From: Cyanobacteria bacterium SIG28
Lineage (GTDB): Bacteria > Cyanobacteriota > Vampirovibrionia > Gastranaerophilales > Gastranaerophilaceae
Length of the DNA stretch: 64,000 bases
Assembly (NCBI GenBank): GCA_015152525.1
Contig: SUTU01000011.1
Location: 1-64,000, forward strand
Direction of reading: 5' to 3'
The stretch's first letter is position 1; every line of letters starts with the position of its first letter. Position numbers and translations under genes: made by a program. The notes beneath the pieces were generated by a model that did no database searches, was not told the origin of the DNA, and was given only the letters and a program-made list of their open reading frames with translations. Shown piece after piece: positions 26,515-35,046 of the stretch.

Positions 26515-27408
26515 ATGCAAAATAATGAAATAAAAAAAGTTTTAATTTGTGGCTTGGGTGCTTTAGGGTTAACTTATGCGGAAGCATTGAACAATTATTG
26601 CGAACTTAAAATTCTTGCTGACAAAGAAAGAATTGAAAAATTCCGGAAATATCCACCAATTTTAAACAAAAAAATTGTTAAACTGGATTATATTACACCC
26701 TCTGATGAATATAATCCTGATTTAATAATAATTGCGACTAAAAATAACGGACTTGAATCCGCTATTAACTACATAAAAAATTTTGTAACACCTAATTGTA
26801 TAATAATTTCATTATTAAACGGGATTTCAAGTGAAAAAAGAATTACTGAAAGATACCCTGATAGCAACGTTATAAACTCTTTTTACATCGGCGGAAGCGC
26901 TATAAGAGAAAAAAATGAAGTTACAAAACTCAATGGCGGTAAAATAATAATCCCGAAATCTGCTGAAACATTAGAAAAGTTTTTTAAAACTTGTAATATC
27001 GAATACGAAACGACACAAGATATTGTTTATGCTCAGTGGGTAAAATTAGGGGTTAATATTGTTCTAAATCAACTGTCTGCAATTTATCGACAAAATGTTG
27101 GTCAAGTTAAGACGAATAAGGATTTTTTACCTCTTGCAAAAGATTTAATTAAAGAAATTATTATGGTTGCTCAAACATTAAAAATAAAAAACTTTGATAA
27201 TTACGAACAAGATGTTTTAAATTCAATAAACTTAGTTGCAAACCAAGGTAAAACCTCCATGCTTCAGGATGTTTTAGCAAAACGCAAAACAGAAGTTGAA
27301 ATATTTTCAGGTGAAATTATTAACATTGCAAAAAAAATTAATATACAAACACCTGTTAATAAAATGGTGTACAATAAAATTAAAGAAGTTGAGGAGGCTT
27401 ATTTATGA
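26515..27408 (+). CDS. Ketopantoate reductase family protein (PanE/ApbA)
   Basis: NADPH-dependent 2-dehydropantoate 2-reductase fold: Rossmann GxGxxG in ICGLGALGLTYAEAL, IATKNNGLESAI, LLNGISSEKRI, the catalytic-lysine region WVKLGVNIVLNQLSAIY and the C-terminal TSMLQDVLAKRKTEVE. The length of 297 is typical. It would reduce ketopantoate to pantoate for coenzyme A, but the family also holds other reductases and no panB or panC is nearby. ATGA-type overlap with the next gene. Confidence 0.85.
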   Translation: MQNNEIKKVLICGLGALGLTYAEALNNYCELKILADKERIEKFRKYPPILNKKIVKLDYITPSDEYNPDLIIIATKNNGLESAINYIKNFVTPNCIIISLLNGISSEKRITERYPDSNVINSFYIGGSAIREKNEVTKLNGGKIIIPKSAETLEKFFKTCNIEYETTQDIVYAQWVKLGVNIVLNQLSAIYRQNVGQVKTNKDFLPLAKDLIKEIIMVAQTLKIKNFDNYEQDVLNSINLVANQGKTSMLQDVLAKRKTEVEIFSGEIINIAKKINIQTPVNKMVYNKIKEVEEAYL

Positions 27409-28079
27409 ACATCGCTTTTATACCTGCTAGAGGCGGAAGCAAATCAATACCTTTAAAAAATATAAAAGAAATTAACGGCAAACCACTTATATACTGGACA
27501 ATTAAAGCAGCGCAAAATGCAAAATGCATAAATAAGATTATTATCGCCACTGACAGCAATGAAATAAAAGAAACAGTTTTAAGTTTCAAGTTTGACAAAG
27601 TTGAAGTTTATGACAGAGAGGCTGTAAATGCTCAAGACACATCCTCAACAGAAAGTGTTATGGTAGAGTATTTAGAAAAAACAAAATTAAATAATGATGA
27701 CAAATTTATACTTATACAAGCTACATCGCCACTATTAAAAACCGAAGATATTGACAACATGTTTAATGAATTTATAAAAAGCGATGCAGATTCAGCTTTC
27801 TCAGCTGTCAGAGAGAAACAGTTTCATTGGATTGAAACATCAAACGGTGTTGAACCGATTAATTATGATTATAAAAATCGCCCGAGAAGGCAAGAGTTCA
27901 AAGGTATTCTTGCTGAAAACGGTGCTTGCTATATAAATTCAGTAGGAAATATTCTAAAAGATAAATGTAGATTATCCGGAAAAATTATGGCTTATGAATT
28001 ACCCTCATACACATCCTATGAAATAGATGAACCTCAAGACTGGATTATCATAGAAAACTTACTAAAAGCTTTTAGTTAA
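27405..28079 (+). CDS. Acylneuraminate cytidylyltransferase family (NeuA/PseF-like)
   Basis: CMP-sugar synthetase: the N-terminal nucleotide loop IPARGGSKSIPLKNI, YWTIKAAQNAKCINKIIIAT, LIQATSPLLKTEDID and the C-terminal region NGACYINS. It would activate a nonulosonic acid (sialic, pseudaminic or legionaminic type) with CTP for surface glycosylation. At 224 residues it is the short single-domain form. No nonulosonate synthase lies beside it, so the sugar is unknown. It converges with and overlaps by 8 bases the following minus-strand gene. Confidence 0.88.
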   Translation: MNIAFIPARGGSKSIPLKNIKEINGKPLIYWTIKAAQNAKCINKIIIATDSNEIKETVLSFKFDKVEVYDREAVNAQDTSSTESVMVEYLEKTKLNNDDKFILIQATSPLLKTEDIDNMFNEFIKSDADSAFSAVREKQFHWIETSNGVEPINYDYKNRPRRQEFKGILAENGACYINSVGNILKDKCRLSGKIMAYELPSYTSYEIDEPQDWIIIENLLKAFS

Positions 28080-28620
28080 TACCGTATTGGCTTCTATAAA
28101 ACCCGCTACTTGCAATTTTATCTTCAATGTAATTGTTACCGTCTTGAATAGATGCTGTGTGCAATTCACACAAGTTGTTTAATCTTTTTGTTAATTTTGT
28201 TTGAGGATAAGTTACACCTTGTCTTTTTAATTTAGCCCAACATGCTGCCTCTTTTGATGTTGCTATAGTTTCTTCTTCTAAAGTAGCTTTTCTTGCAACG
28301 TGGCAACTTTCATGAGCAATTAAACAAGCTATTTGTTCCACTGGTGCGTTTTTGTAAGTTGTATTTATTAAAATAACCCTTCTACCGTAATTATCATAAG
28401 TGTTTGCAGCATATACGTTGCCGTAAGGAAGTGTTGCAAATTTAACCTTTACCGCATTTTTTCTAAGATTTGAAAACACATCGTGTTCACCGCTTTGCTC
28501 TAATAAATTCAATGCAGAAATAATTTTTACATCTGATGAAAATGTTTTCATATTATATGCAAAGGCTTGATTTATAGTTAACACAAAAAACACAAACAAA
28601 ACCGCTAACACATTTTTCAT
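28072..28620 (-). CDS. Secreted protein with HExxH motif
   Basis: A clear signal peptide (residues 1-22, VLAVLFVFFVLTINQAFA then YN). IAHESCHVARKATLEEETIA (about 93-112) matches HExxH with a downstream Glu that could be the third zinc ligand. There are two cysteine pairs (AACWAKL, NNLCELH). The remainder has a YAANTYDNYGRRVILINT beta stretch. A periplasmic zinc peptidase is likely but unproven. AGGAG precedes the ATG. Confidence 0.7.
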   Translation of the reverse strand: MKNVLAVLFVFFVLTINQAFAYNMKTFSSDVKIISALNLLEQSGEHDVFSNLRKNAVKVKFATLPYGNVYAANTYDNYGRRVILINTTYKNAPVEQIACLIAHESCHVARKATLEEETIATSKEAACWAKLKRQGVTYPQTKLTKRLNNLCELHTASIQDGNNYIEDKIASSGFYRSQYGIN

Positions 28621-28756
28621 TTCAATAAACTCCTAAAAACTAAATATCCTATGTTAGTGTTAACGGCTGTTTTTCTAGGTTCTTTAGGTGTTTTGACTCA
28701 ATTGTTACATATCTACACAATATTTTACGAATGAAGTAAAATTCATCCATTTTTTT

Positions 28757-28790
28757 AGTGAATTGTTAAGAAAGTTCTTAACAATTCACT
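28757..28790. repeat. 34-bp near-perfect palindrome
   Basis: Arms of 16 bases (left arm 28757-28772, AGTGAATTGTTAAGAA; right arm 28775-28790) around a two-base centre. It lies between divergent genes and is not followed by a T tract, so it is not a normal terminator. It could be an operator or the footprint of a mobile element. Confidence 0.6.
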
Positions 28791-28826
28791 TTAACTTTAC
28801 AATTCGTTACATTTATATTTCTTTCT

Positions 28827-28847
28827 GGGGGGGAATGGGTGTGGGGG
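28827..28847 (+). other. G-quadruplex-forming motif
   Basis: Seven G, AAT, GGG, TGT, five G: four runs of three or more G with loops of 1-3 bases. This is exceptional in such AT-rich DNA. It lies about 350 bases before the exoprotein gene and beside a dispersed repeat. Confidence 0.65.
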
Positions 28848-28863
28848 CAAGACTACTAAAACA

Positions 28864-28970
28864 CCGGTCATTCTCAGCCGAAGGCTGGGAATCCAGCTAA
28901 TTAAGACAAATTCCGAGTTTTTTTCAATAAGCTGGATCTCCAAAGCTTCGCTTTGAAAATATTGATGGGA
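28864..28970. repeat. Dispersed palindromic repeat, copy 2
   Basis: It starts CCGGTCATTCTCAGCCGAAG, matching the left end of the copy at 25. The inner halves ATCCAGCT and AGCTGGAT are inverted, and there is a small hairpin AAAGCTTCGCTTT. A minus-strand open frame that crosses it is considered spurious. The intergenic space from 28621 to 29199 holds only this repeat, the palindrome and the G-rich motif. Confidence 0.65.
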
Positions 28971-29199
28971 TTTATCAAACAAGATTTTTCGCTTTTTTTG
29001 TAACAATTTGTTAAAAAATCTTAGAAACAACAGCAAATAATTTTATTTACGGTTGTTTTGATAGTATGATAAAAACCCAAGCCGAAAAGAGTTTGTATTA
29101 TGCATAAAAAAATCAACTTAAAATATTGTTACAATCAAGCAATTAATTTAAAAAAAATGTTTTTAATAAAGTACATAGGAATTTAGAGGATTAATAATT

Positions 29200-31266
29200 A
29201 TGAAAAAATTCGTAAAAAAACTATCAGCAATGGCTCTATGTACAGTATTTGCTTCTATGCAAATAGCTTCAGCCACAATTGATACAGGATTAAACAATGC
29301 CGTAATTAATAACACAGATAGTAATTTTACAGGACTTGAAACCGGAAATAATTCTGCAACGCTAAATTTTAAAGGTGATTCTCACGTTAATTGGAATACA
29401 CTTAACGTTGGTAAAAATGAAACTTTAAACTTCAATGCTACTAATCCTAACGGTAATTTTACAATCTTAAACACTGTTAACAGCGATATGAGTAAAATAT
29501 ACGGTACAATAAGTTCCGGCAACGGTATTGGAAAACTTATTATATCAAACCCTAACGGTATGCTTTTTGACGGTGCTAAATTTACTACTATGGGTGATTT
29601 ACACTTAACAACACAACCTTTAACCGGCAGATTAGAAAACGGAAACCTTGTTTTAGAAGGTTCTGTTGTAGAAGCGGTTAAAGATATTACCATTAAAAAT
29701 GGTGCTTCTTTTGATGTTGGGGGTAAATTTACAATTGTAGCTCCGACTATTGAAGCTGCTAATTCTATTTTAAAAGCAGTTAACGGAGTAAAATTAGTAA
29801 CAAGAAACGGACAAGACTTCTTAGTTTGCCCAACTGCTGACGATAACACTTCACACTCTGCAGTTAGATTGCAATCTGTGCAAATTGATGGTGATATCTA
29901 TATATTATCAGGTGAAGACATTGTTAAAATTGCAAACGGTGCAAATATCACAGGCAATTTAACAATTGATTCTCAAGGCGCTGTTGCTCTTAACTATGTT
30001 AACAACGGTGCAACAGAAGAATTAGTTGTAAAAGGTAATGTAAACGTTACTAATGATGGTGAGTTCTCTTATTTAAGAAATGCCAGAGTTACAGGCAACG
30101 TTGACATGAAAAACAACGGTGGATATCTTGAAATCGCAAAAGTTAATATTGATGGAAACACTAATTTAATAACAACTGTTGGTGAAGATTACAATAAAAG
30201 TACTGATCCAAAGCATTATGTTCACGTTGTCGGAGATAACAGAATTGGTGGAAATTTAGATGTAGATTCTATCCACAACGTACACATTGGCGGTTATGAC
30301 GAAACCCTTACAACACTTGCTGACGGTATCTTGAATGTAACAGGAAATATTAACGCATTAGCAAGAGAAGGTTCTGTAGCTGTAACAATCGATACTAACG
30401 CTAACGAAGTTTCCTTAACTTCAGGAACCTTAAACATCATCTCCAATAATGATGCTGTTATTAAAGCTAATAAATACCAGTTTAAAGCAAACGGATACAT
30501 TGGTGGTATCAACGAAGAAGGTAATATTATTAACTCTATGGAATACTACACATTGTACCCTTCTAGTGAAAAAGTTTATTTGAATATTGCAGGCGGTGAT
30601 GTTGCCAAAATTGAAACTGCAGCTGACGGATATGCTGTTATAAAATCTGCTAACGACATGAATGTAAACGGTGTTAATGCAGGAAAAGTTCACTTAACTT
30701 CAATGAAAGACATCGTTATCGGTGAAGATGCTTCTGCTGATTTTATTCAAGTTGATGGTGATACAAGAAATTTAACAGTTAAGCTTGCTGACAGAGATTA
30801 CACTCTAAGATATATTAATATTAAAGATACAGAACAAATTATTATAGATCCTAAAACTGAAATAACATATGACATGGCTAACGGTCAAAACGGATGGAAT
30901 AAAGGTATTCAAACTTCTAAAAATACTCACCTTGTAGTACCTGGAAATCCACCGGTTAACCCACCAGTTAACCCACCAGTTAACCCACCAGTAGATCCAC
31001 CAGTAGATCCGGTTGACCCGCCTGTAGATCCGATAGTTCCACCGGCAAAACCAGACCAGCCAAAAGTAATCAATCCGGAAGATAATGACAACGTTAAGAT
31101 TATGAAAAATTTAACAAGAGATCCGGCGAATGCAGCAATCGATGCAGGTCAAGTATACACACCGGTAGCATTTGCAGCTGATTTAGACGAAGAAATTGAA
31201 ACAGGTGTTCGTAAAAACGTTGATGGCTCAGTTACAGTAGTTAGACCATTCACACCGGCAGAATAA
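29200..31266 (+). CDS. Two-partner-secretion exoprotein (TpsA, haemagglutinin N-terminal domain)
   Basis: Signal peptide at residues 1-26 (MALCTVFASMQIASA). The following TPS domain has the hallmark NPNG motif twice (ATNPNGNFTI, IISNPNGMLFDG) and repetitive beta-helix character (NLTIDSQGAVALNY, NVTNDGEFSYLRNA) to about 560. A Pro-rich linker of repeated PVNP/PVDP units (about 585-620) and an acidic tail ending VRPFTPAE follow. TpsA proteins cross the outer membrane through a TpsB pore; no tpsB is in the window. At 688 residues it is short for the family. GAGGA precedes the ATG. Confidence 0.85.
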   Translation: MKKFVKKLSAMALCTVFASMQIASATIDTGLNNAVINNTDSNFTGLETGNNSATLNFKGDSHVNWNTLNVGKNETLNFNATNPNGNFTILNTVNSDMSKIYGTISSGNGIGKLIISNPNGMLFDGAKFTTMGDLHLTTQPLTGRLENGNLVLEGSVVEAVKDITIKNGASFDVGGKFTIVAPTIEAANSILKAVNGVKLVTRNGQDFLVCPTADDNTSHSAVRLQSVQIDGDIYILSGEDIVKIANGANITGNLTIDSQGAVALNYVNNGATEELVVKGNVNVTNDGEFSYLRNARVTGNVDMKNNGGYLEIAKVNIDGNTNLITTVGEDYNKSTDPKHYVHVVGDNRIGGNLDVDSIHNVHIGGYDETLTTLADGILNVTGNINALAREGSVAVTIDTNANEVSLTSGTLNIISNNDAVIKANKYQFKANGYIGGINEEGNIINSMEYYTLYPSSEKVYLNIAGGDVAKIETAADGYAVIKSANDMNVNGVNAGKVHLTSMKDIVIGEDASADFIQVDGDTRNLTVKLADRDYTLRYINIKDTEQIIIDPKTEITYDMANGQNGWNKGIQTSKNTHLVVPGNPPVNPPVNPPVNPPVDPPVDPVDPPVDPIVPPAKPDQPKVINPEDNDNVKIMKNLTRDPANAAIDAGQVYTPVAFAADLDEEIETGVRKNVDGSVTVVRPFTPAE
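30949..31020 (+). repeat. 12-bp in-frame repeat encoding the Pro-rich linker
   Basis: CCACCAGTTAAC-type units are repeated, then drift to CCACCAGTAGAT. Each unit adds four residues, so slippage would change linker length without breaking the frame. Confidence 0.7.
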
Positions 31267-31279
31267 AAATTAAAACAAT

Positions 31280-31327
31280 AAAAATAAAAACTCAACATCT
31301 AAAAGATTTTGGGTTTTTATTTTTTTA
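31280..31327 (+). terminator. Terminator of the exoprotein gene
   Basis: AAAATAAAAACTCAA pairs with TTGGGTTTTTATTTT (one G-T pair), and the right arm is itself followed by T-rich sequence. It begins about 14 bases after the stop. Confidence 0.65.
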
Positions 31328-31358
31328 TGAAACTATATCAACAATTAATATTATGTGC

Positions 31359-31364
31359 TAAAAT
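31359..31364 (+). promoter_or_regulatory. Extended -10 promoter of lptC (predicted leaderless)
   Basis: TGC-TAAAAT has the TGn extension of an extended -10. It ends exactly 6 bases before the ATG at 31371, so transcription should start at or next to the start codon. The -35 is weak (TATCAA at 31336). No Shine-Dalgarno is present. Confidence 0.55.
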
Positions 31365-31370
31365 ATTTCT

Positions 31371-31979
31371 ATGGATTCAATTAGAAATTTTATAAAATGG
31401 TTTAGAAATTTAGACAAGAAAAAACGTTTTTATTTTATTACCGGTTTTTCTATTGTTTTCATTATGTTATGGGCATTTATTACAGCCGGTATAATAACCG
31501 GTAATTTTAACAGAGAACAAATTGAAGGTAAAGAAAACAGCCAAAAAGTTGATGCTATCGGGATAATAATCACCGAAACAAAAGAAGGTAAAAAATATTT
31601 TGAAATTTATGGTGAGCAAGGTAGTTACAATAATGAGCATAATGTAGCCACATTACATAATGTTGTCGGTAATTTTTATAAAAATGGCGAAGTTGCGATG
31701 AGTTTTCAGTCTTCAAAAGGTGCTTATAACGAAAAAGCCGGCACGATTACTCTTTATGAAAACACATACATCGTTTTAGAGGACGGGACTTCTTTAGCTT
31801 CAGACAGATTAATTTGGTCAGGTTCTGACAAAGAAACGGTCGCAGAAGGCAATGTTAAAATCAAAAAAAATAACGAAATGTATGCTTTGGCTGACAAGTG
31901 CATAATTGGTGTTAACTACGAAAAGTTTAAAATAATTGGTAAAACTCAAACTCAAATATATGGTAAGGAGAAAGAATGA
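31371..31979 (+). CDS. lptC: LPS export periplasmic protein LptC
   Basis: A basic N-terminus, one membrane segment (about 24-43, FITGFSIVFIMLWAFITAGI) and an LptC/OstA-type beta-jellyroll (GIIITETKEGKKYFEIYGEQG, LIWSGSDKETVAEGNV). LptC bridges the LptBFG transporter to LptA. At 202 residues it is normal. Its stop overlaps the lptA start (ATGA). The order lptC-lptA is conserved; lptB is absent here. Confidence 0.82.
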   Translation: MDSIRNFIKWFRNLDKKKRFYFITGFSIVFIMLWAFITAGIITGNFNREQIEGKENSQKVDAIGIIITETKEGKKYFEIYGEQGSYNNEHNVATLHNVVGNFYKNGEVAMSFQSSKGAYNEKAGTITLYENTYIVLEDGTSLASDRLIWSGSDKETVAEGNVKIKKNNEMYALADKCIIGVNYEKFKIIGKTQTQIYGKEKE

Positions 31980-32935
31980 AAAAAGCGTTAATATTTTTTC
32001 TTTTAATAATTTCAAGTATGGCGGTTTTGGCTTCAGACTTGGTAATCGAATCTAAAACTCAAACTTTTTCAGATAAAGAAAAGAAAATAAAACTTGATGG
32101 CGGTGTTAAAGTTAAAATGGATAATCTTACAATCGAAAGCCCTAAAGCCGATGTGTCAATTAGACGGAACAACAAGTTGGATACTGCAACTTTTTACGAT
32201 AAACCTTATGCGTTTGAAGTTAATTTGAATAAAAAAAGAGAAGTTAAAGCAAATATTTTACAAGTTTCTTTAATAAACAAAGTTGTTAGAGCAGAAGGTG
32301 ATACTCAGTCAATAATATCAGAAGGTAACACTCCTATAGTTGTTATTAATGCTGATGAACAAGAATATGATACAAAAAGCAATGTAATGGTTGCAAACGG
32401 TTCTGTTGCAATTAAGTATAAAGATATTGAGAGTTTTTCTGATAAAGCTGTTATTATTGCCGACACAAAAGGCGGTTTGAAAAAAATCGACTTAATAGGA
32501 AACGCTCGTGTTAAACAAGAAAACAACAATTCCGAAGGTCATCACTTTATTTACAATCCTATTACAGAAGAAATGAGTGTTAGCGGAAACACAAAAACTA
32601 TCGCCATAACAGACGACGGTAAGAAATTAACAATTCACGCTGATTATCAACAATACAACAAAAAACAAAACTCATATATCGGAAACGGACACGTTAAAAT
32701 TTGGTTTGATGATTATTATGCTCAAGGTCCAAAAGTTTCTGTTTTTCCTGACTTAGAAACCGGTAAGCCAAACAAAGTTTATTTTGTAGGTCGTTCAAAA
32801 ATTGTTCAAGAAGACAAGGATATCATTGCGGATAAAATAAGACTAACTCTTGAGCCAAAGGATTTTGAGGCAGAAGGTAATGTTAGAACAATAATTCATA
32901 ATATTGATACAAAAGAAGTTGACGAGGAATTATAA
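31976..32935 (+). CDS. lptA: LptA/OstA-like LPS transport protein
   Basis: Signal peptide at residues 1-19 (ALIFFLLIISSMAVLASD). The rest is a repeated OstA-type beta structure (LTIESPKADVSIRRNN, VVRAEGDTQSIISEG, LTIHADYQQYNKKQNSYIGNG). At about 320 residues it is longer than E. coli LptA (185), perhaps two jellyrolls, as in cyanobacterial-type proteins. It would form the periplasmic bridge for LPS. TAATG junction with the next gene. Confidence 0.78.
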   Translation: MKKALIFFLLIISSMAVLASDLVIESKTQTFSDKEKKIKLDGGVKVKMDNLTIESPKADVSIRRNNKLDTATFYDKPYAFEVNLNKKREVKANILQVSLINKVVRAEGDTQSIISEGNTPIVVINADEQEYDTKSNVMVANGSVAIKYKDIESFSDKAVIIADTKGGLKKIDLIGNARVKQENNNSEGHHFIYNPITEEMSVSGNTKTIAITDDGKKLTIHADYQQYNKKQNSYIGNGHVKIWFDDYYAQGPKVSVFPDLETGKPNKVYFVGRSKIVQEDKDIIADKIRLTLEPKDFEAEGNVRTIIHNIDTKEVDEEL

Positions 32936-33705
32936 TGTCAGAAAGAATTGATAAGGCTATGAGCCTTTTTAAAGAAAAAAAATACAAAGAATGTATTGAT
33001 GCGTTTAGTTTAGTTTTAGAAACCGAGCCTGATAATGCAGATGTATACAATAATATGGGGGTTGCATATTCCTGTATAGCAGATTTTGAGCATGCTGAAA
33101 ACTGTTTAGTAAAAGCCTTAGAACTTGACCCTCAATTAGCACAAGCTTACATAAATCTTTCTGATTTATATTATAAAGCAGGCGATATCGCTTCTGCTGT
33201 AGGAACTTTGCAAAAAGGCAGTTATGAACTTCAAGACAATTTAACAATTGCACATCTACTGGCACGAGTTTATATCGACGATCAACGTTGGGAGGATGCT
33301 ATTGAAGAATTAGATAGAGTTCTGGATGGTGAACCTGAAAATTATGATGCATATTATGATTTAGGACACGTACTTTTTGAACTGGGCGATTACGAAGGAG
33401 CAATTTCTAATTTTGAAACTGTTACCCAATACAGAGAAGATAGCGAACTCTTGTTTTATTCACTTGCCCAAGCTTATGAATCAAACAACGAAATCGATAA
33501 AGCTATCTCTAATTATCTAAAAGCAATTGCTGTTAACGATAAATTTACTCTAGCTTACAAAAAAGTTGCAATTCTGTTTATGGCAAGAAATGATTTTGAA
33601 GATGCTTTAGAATACTTTGAAGAATATACTAATTTTGATATTCCGGAAGAAGAAAAAGACAATATAGCTAAATTAATTGACAAAATTAAAATAAAAATCT
33701 CTTAA
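32935..33705 (+). CDS. TPR protein in the lpt operon
   Basis: 256 residues of seven TPRs (AFSLVLETEPDNADVYNNMG, VAYSCIADFEHAENCLVKAL, DYEGAISNFETVTQYREDSE), with no signal peptide. It starts on the last base of lptA, so it is translated with it. Role unknown; a cytoplasmic partner is the simplest guess. Confidence 0.8.
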   Translation: MSERIDKAMSLFKEKKYKECIDAFSLVLETEPDNADVYNNMGVAYSCIADFEHAENCLVKALELDPQLAQAYINLSDLYYKAGDIASAVGTLQKGSYELQDNLTIAHLLARVYIDDQRWEDAIEELDRVLDGEPENYDAYYDLGHVLFELGDYEGAISNFETVTQYREDSELLFYSLAQAYESNNEIDKAISNYLKAIAVNDKFTLAYKKVAILFMARNDFEDALEYFEEYTNFDIPEEEKDNIAKLIDKIKIKIS

Positions 33706-33739
33706 ATAATTTTTCTTTTTTAAGCACTTATTATTATGT

Positions 33740-33770
33740 TATAATATCAAGGTGGTGTTTAAGAAAGGAG
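33740..33770 (+). promoter_or_regulatory. Extended -10 and strong ribosome site of the alcohol dehydrogenase gene
   Basis: TGT-TATAAT (TATAAT at 33740-33745) is an extended -10 with a poor -35. AAGGAG (33765-33770) lies 6 bases before the ATG, the strongest Shine-Dalgarno in the window. Confidence 0.55.
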
Positions 33771-33776
33771 AGTTAT

Positions 33777-34964
33777 ATGTGGCAAAAAGATATCAATATC
33801 AATGAAATTCGTGAAATCAGAACCAGAACTTCTGTGTTTTTTGGTTGTGGTGCAATTAGCAAAATCAATGATATTGCTAAAGATTTAAAAAACAAAAGTC
33901 TGGATAAAATAATAGTTATGAGCGGTAAAAACGCTTATAAGTCAACCGGCGCTTGGGATGTTGTGGAAAAAGCTTTAAAAGAAAACAGCATCGAATACAT
34001 TAACTACGACGGTGTTACACCTAATCCAACTACAACTTCTGTTGATGAAGCTACTAAAATGGCTAGAGATTTTGGCGCAAAGGCTGTTATTGCAATCGGT
34101 GGCGGTTCTCCTATTGATGCAGGAAAATCGGTTGCAATCCTTTTAAAATACCCTGACAAAAACTGCAACGATTTATACGAATTTAAGTTTGAAGCAAAAG
34201 AAGCAGCGCCAATTGTTGCAATAAATCTAACACACGGCACAGGTACTGAAACAAATAGATTTGCAGTAGTTACAATTCCTGAAAAAGATTACAAACCTGC
34301 TATTGCTTATGACTGCATTTATCCTATGTATGCAATTGACGACCCTATTTTAATGACTAAATTATCACCAAAACAAACTCGTTTTGTTTCAATCGACGCT
34401 GTTAACCACGTTATAGAAGCTGCTACAACGAAAGTTACTTCACCATACGCAATCACACTAGCCAGAGAAGTTATAACTCTTGTAGCTGAATACTTGCCAA
34501 AAGCAATAGAAAACCCAGATGATTTAGAAGCTCGCTATTTCTTAGCTTATGCAGCAATGATGGGTGGTGTTTGTTTTGATAACGGATTACTCCACTATAC
34601 CCACGCACTTGAACATCCATTAAGTGCAGTTAAACACGATTTATCTCATGGGTTAGGTTTAGCAATCCTATTACCGGCAGTGGTTAGAAATATTTTTGAT
34701 TCAAAAGCCGAAACTCTTAAATATATTCTTGAGCCAATTGCAGGTAAAATTTCTTCTGCACAAGAAGCTGAAACAGCTGTTTATAGTTGGTTAAAATCAG
34801 TTGGTGTACCTTCTAAATTGAAAGATGAAGGTTTTACTGAAGCTGATGTACCAAAACTTGTTGAGCTTGCTTTCTCTACACCTTCATTAGCAGGATTATT
34901 ATCAATCGCACCTACTGAAGCTACTAAAGAAGCTGTTGCCCAAATATATTCTAATTCTTTATAG
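33777..34964 (+). CDS. Iron-containing alcohol dehydrogenase
   Basis: Group III metal-dependent dehydrogenase of 395 residues: IAIGGGSPIDAGKSVAI binds NAD(P), the metal ligands fall in SIDAVNHVIEA and HALEHPLSAVKHDLSHG, and LAILLPAVVRN follows. The family reduces aldehydes to alcohols (ethanol or butanol dehydrogenases); the substrate cannot be set from sequence. Its own promoter and terminator make it a single-gene unit, plausible for fermentative redox balance. Confidence 0.9.
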   Translation: MWQKDININEIREIRTRTSVFFGCGAISKINDIAKDLKNKSLDKIIVMSGKNAYKSTGAWDVVEKALKENSIEYINYDGVTPNPTTTSVDEATKMARDFGAKAVIAIGGGSPIDAGKSVAILLKYPDKNCNDLYEFKFEAKEAAPIVAINLTHGTGTETNRFAVVTIPEKDYKPAIAYDCIYPMYAIDDPILMTKLSPKQTRFVSIDAVNHVIEAATTKVTSPYAITLAREVITLVAEYLPKAIENPDDLEARYFLAYAAMMGGVCFDNGLLHYTHALEHPLSAVKHDLSHGLGLAILLPAVVRNIFDSKAETLKYILEPIAGKISSAQEAETAVYSWLKSVGVPSKLKDEGFTEADVPKLVELAFSTPSLAGLLSIAPTEATKEAVAQIYSNSL

Positions 34965-34987
34965 AATAAAAATTAATACAAATAATT

Positions 34988-35024
34988 AAAGCCCTAAAAC
35001 TGTTAATTTAGTTTAGGGCTTTTA
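34988..35024. terminator. Bidirectional terminator
   Basis: AAAGCCCTAAA (34988-34998) pairs with TTTAGGGCTTT (35012-35022), with T-rich sequence on both sides. It sits between the convergent dehydrogenase and glycosyltransferase genes. Confidence 0.85.
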
Positions 35025-35046
35025 ATTTTATGTCTTAAGTTTATTT

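Noticed and set aside
28797-29036. 79-residue frame on the minus strand
   Set aside because: It covers the G-rich motif and dispersed repeat and has no ribosome site.
29382-30693. Several antisense frames in the exoprotein gene
   Set aside because: Shadows of a codon-biased, repetitive gene without start signals.
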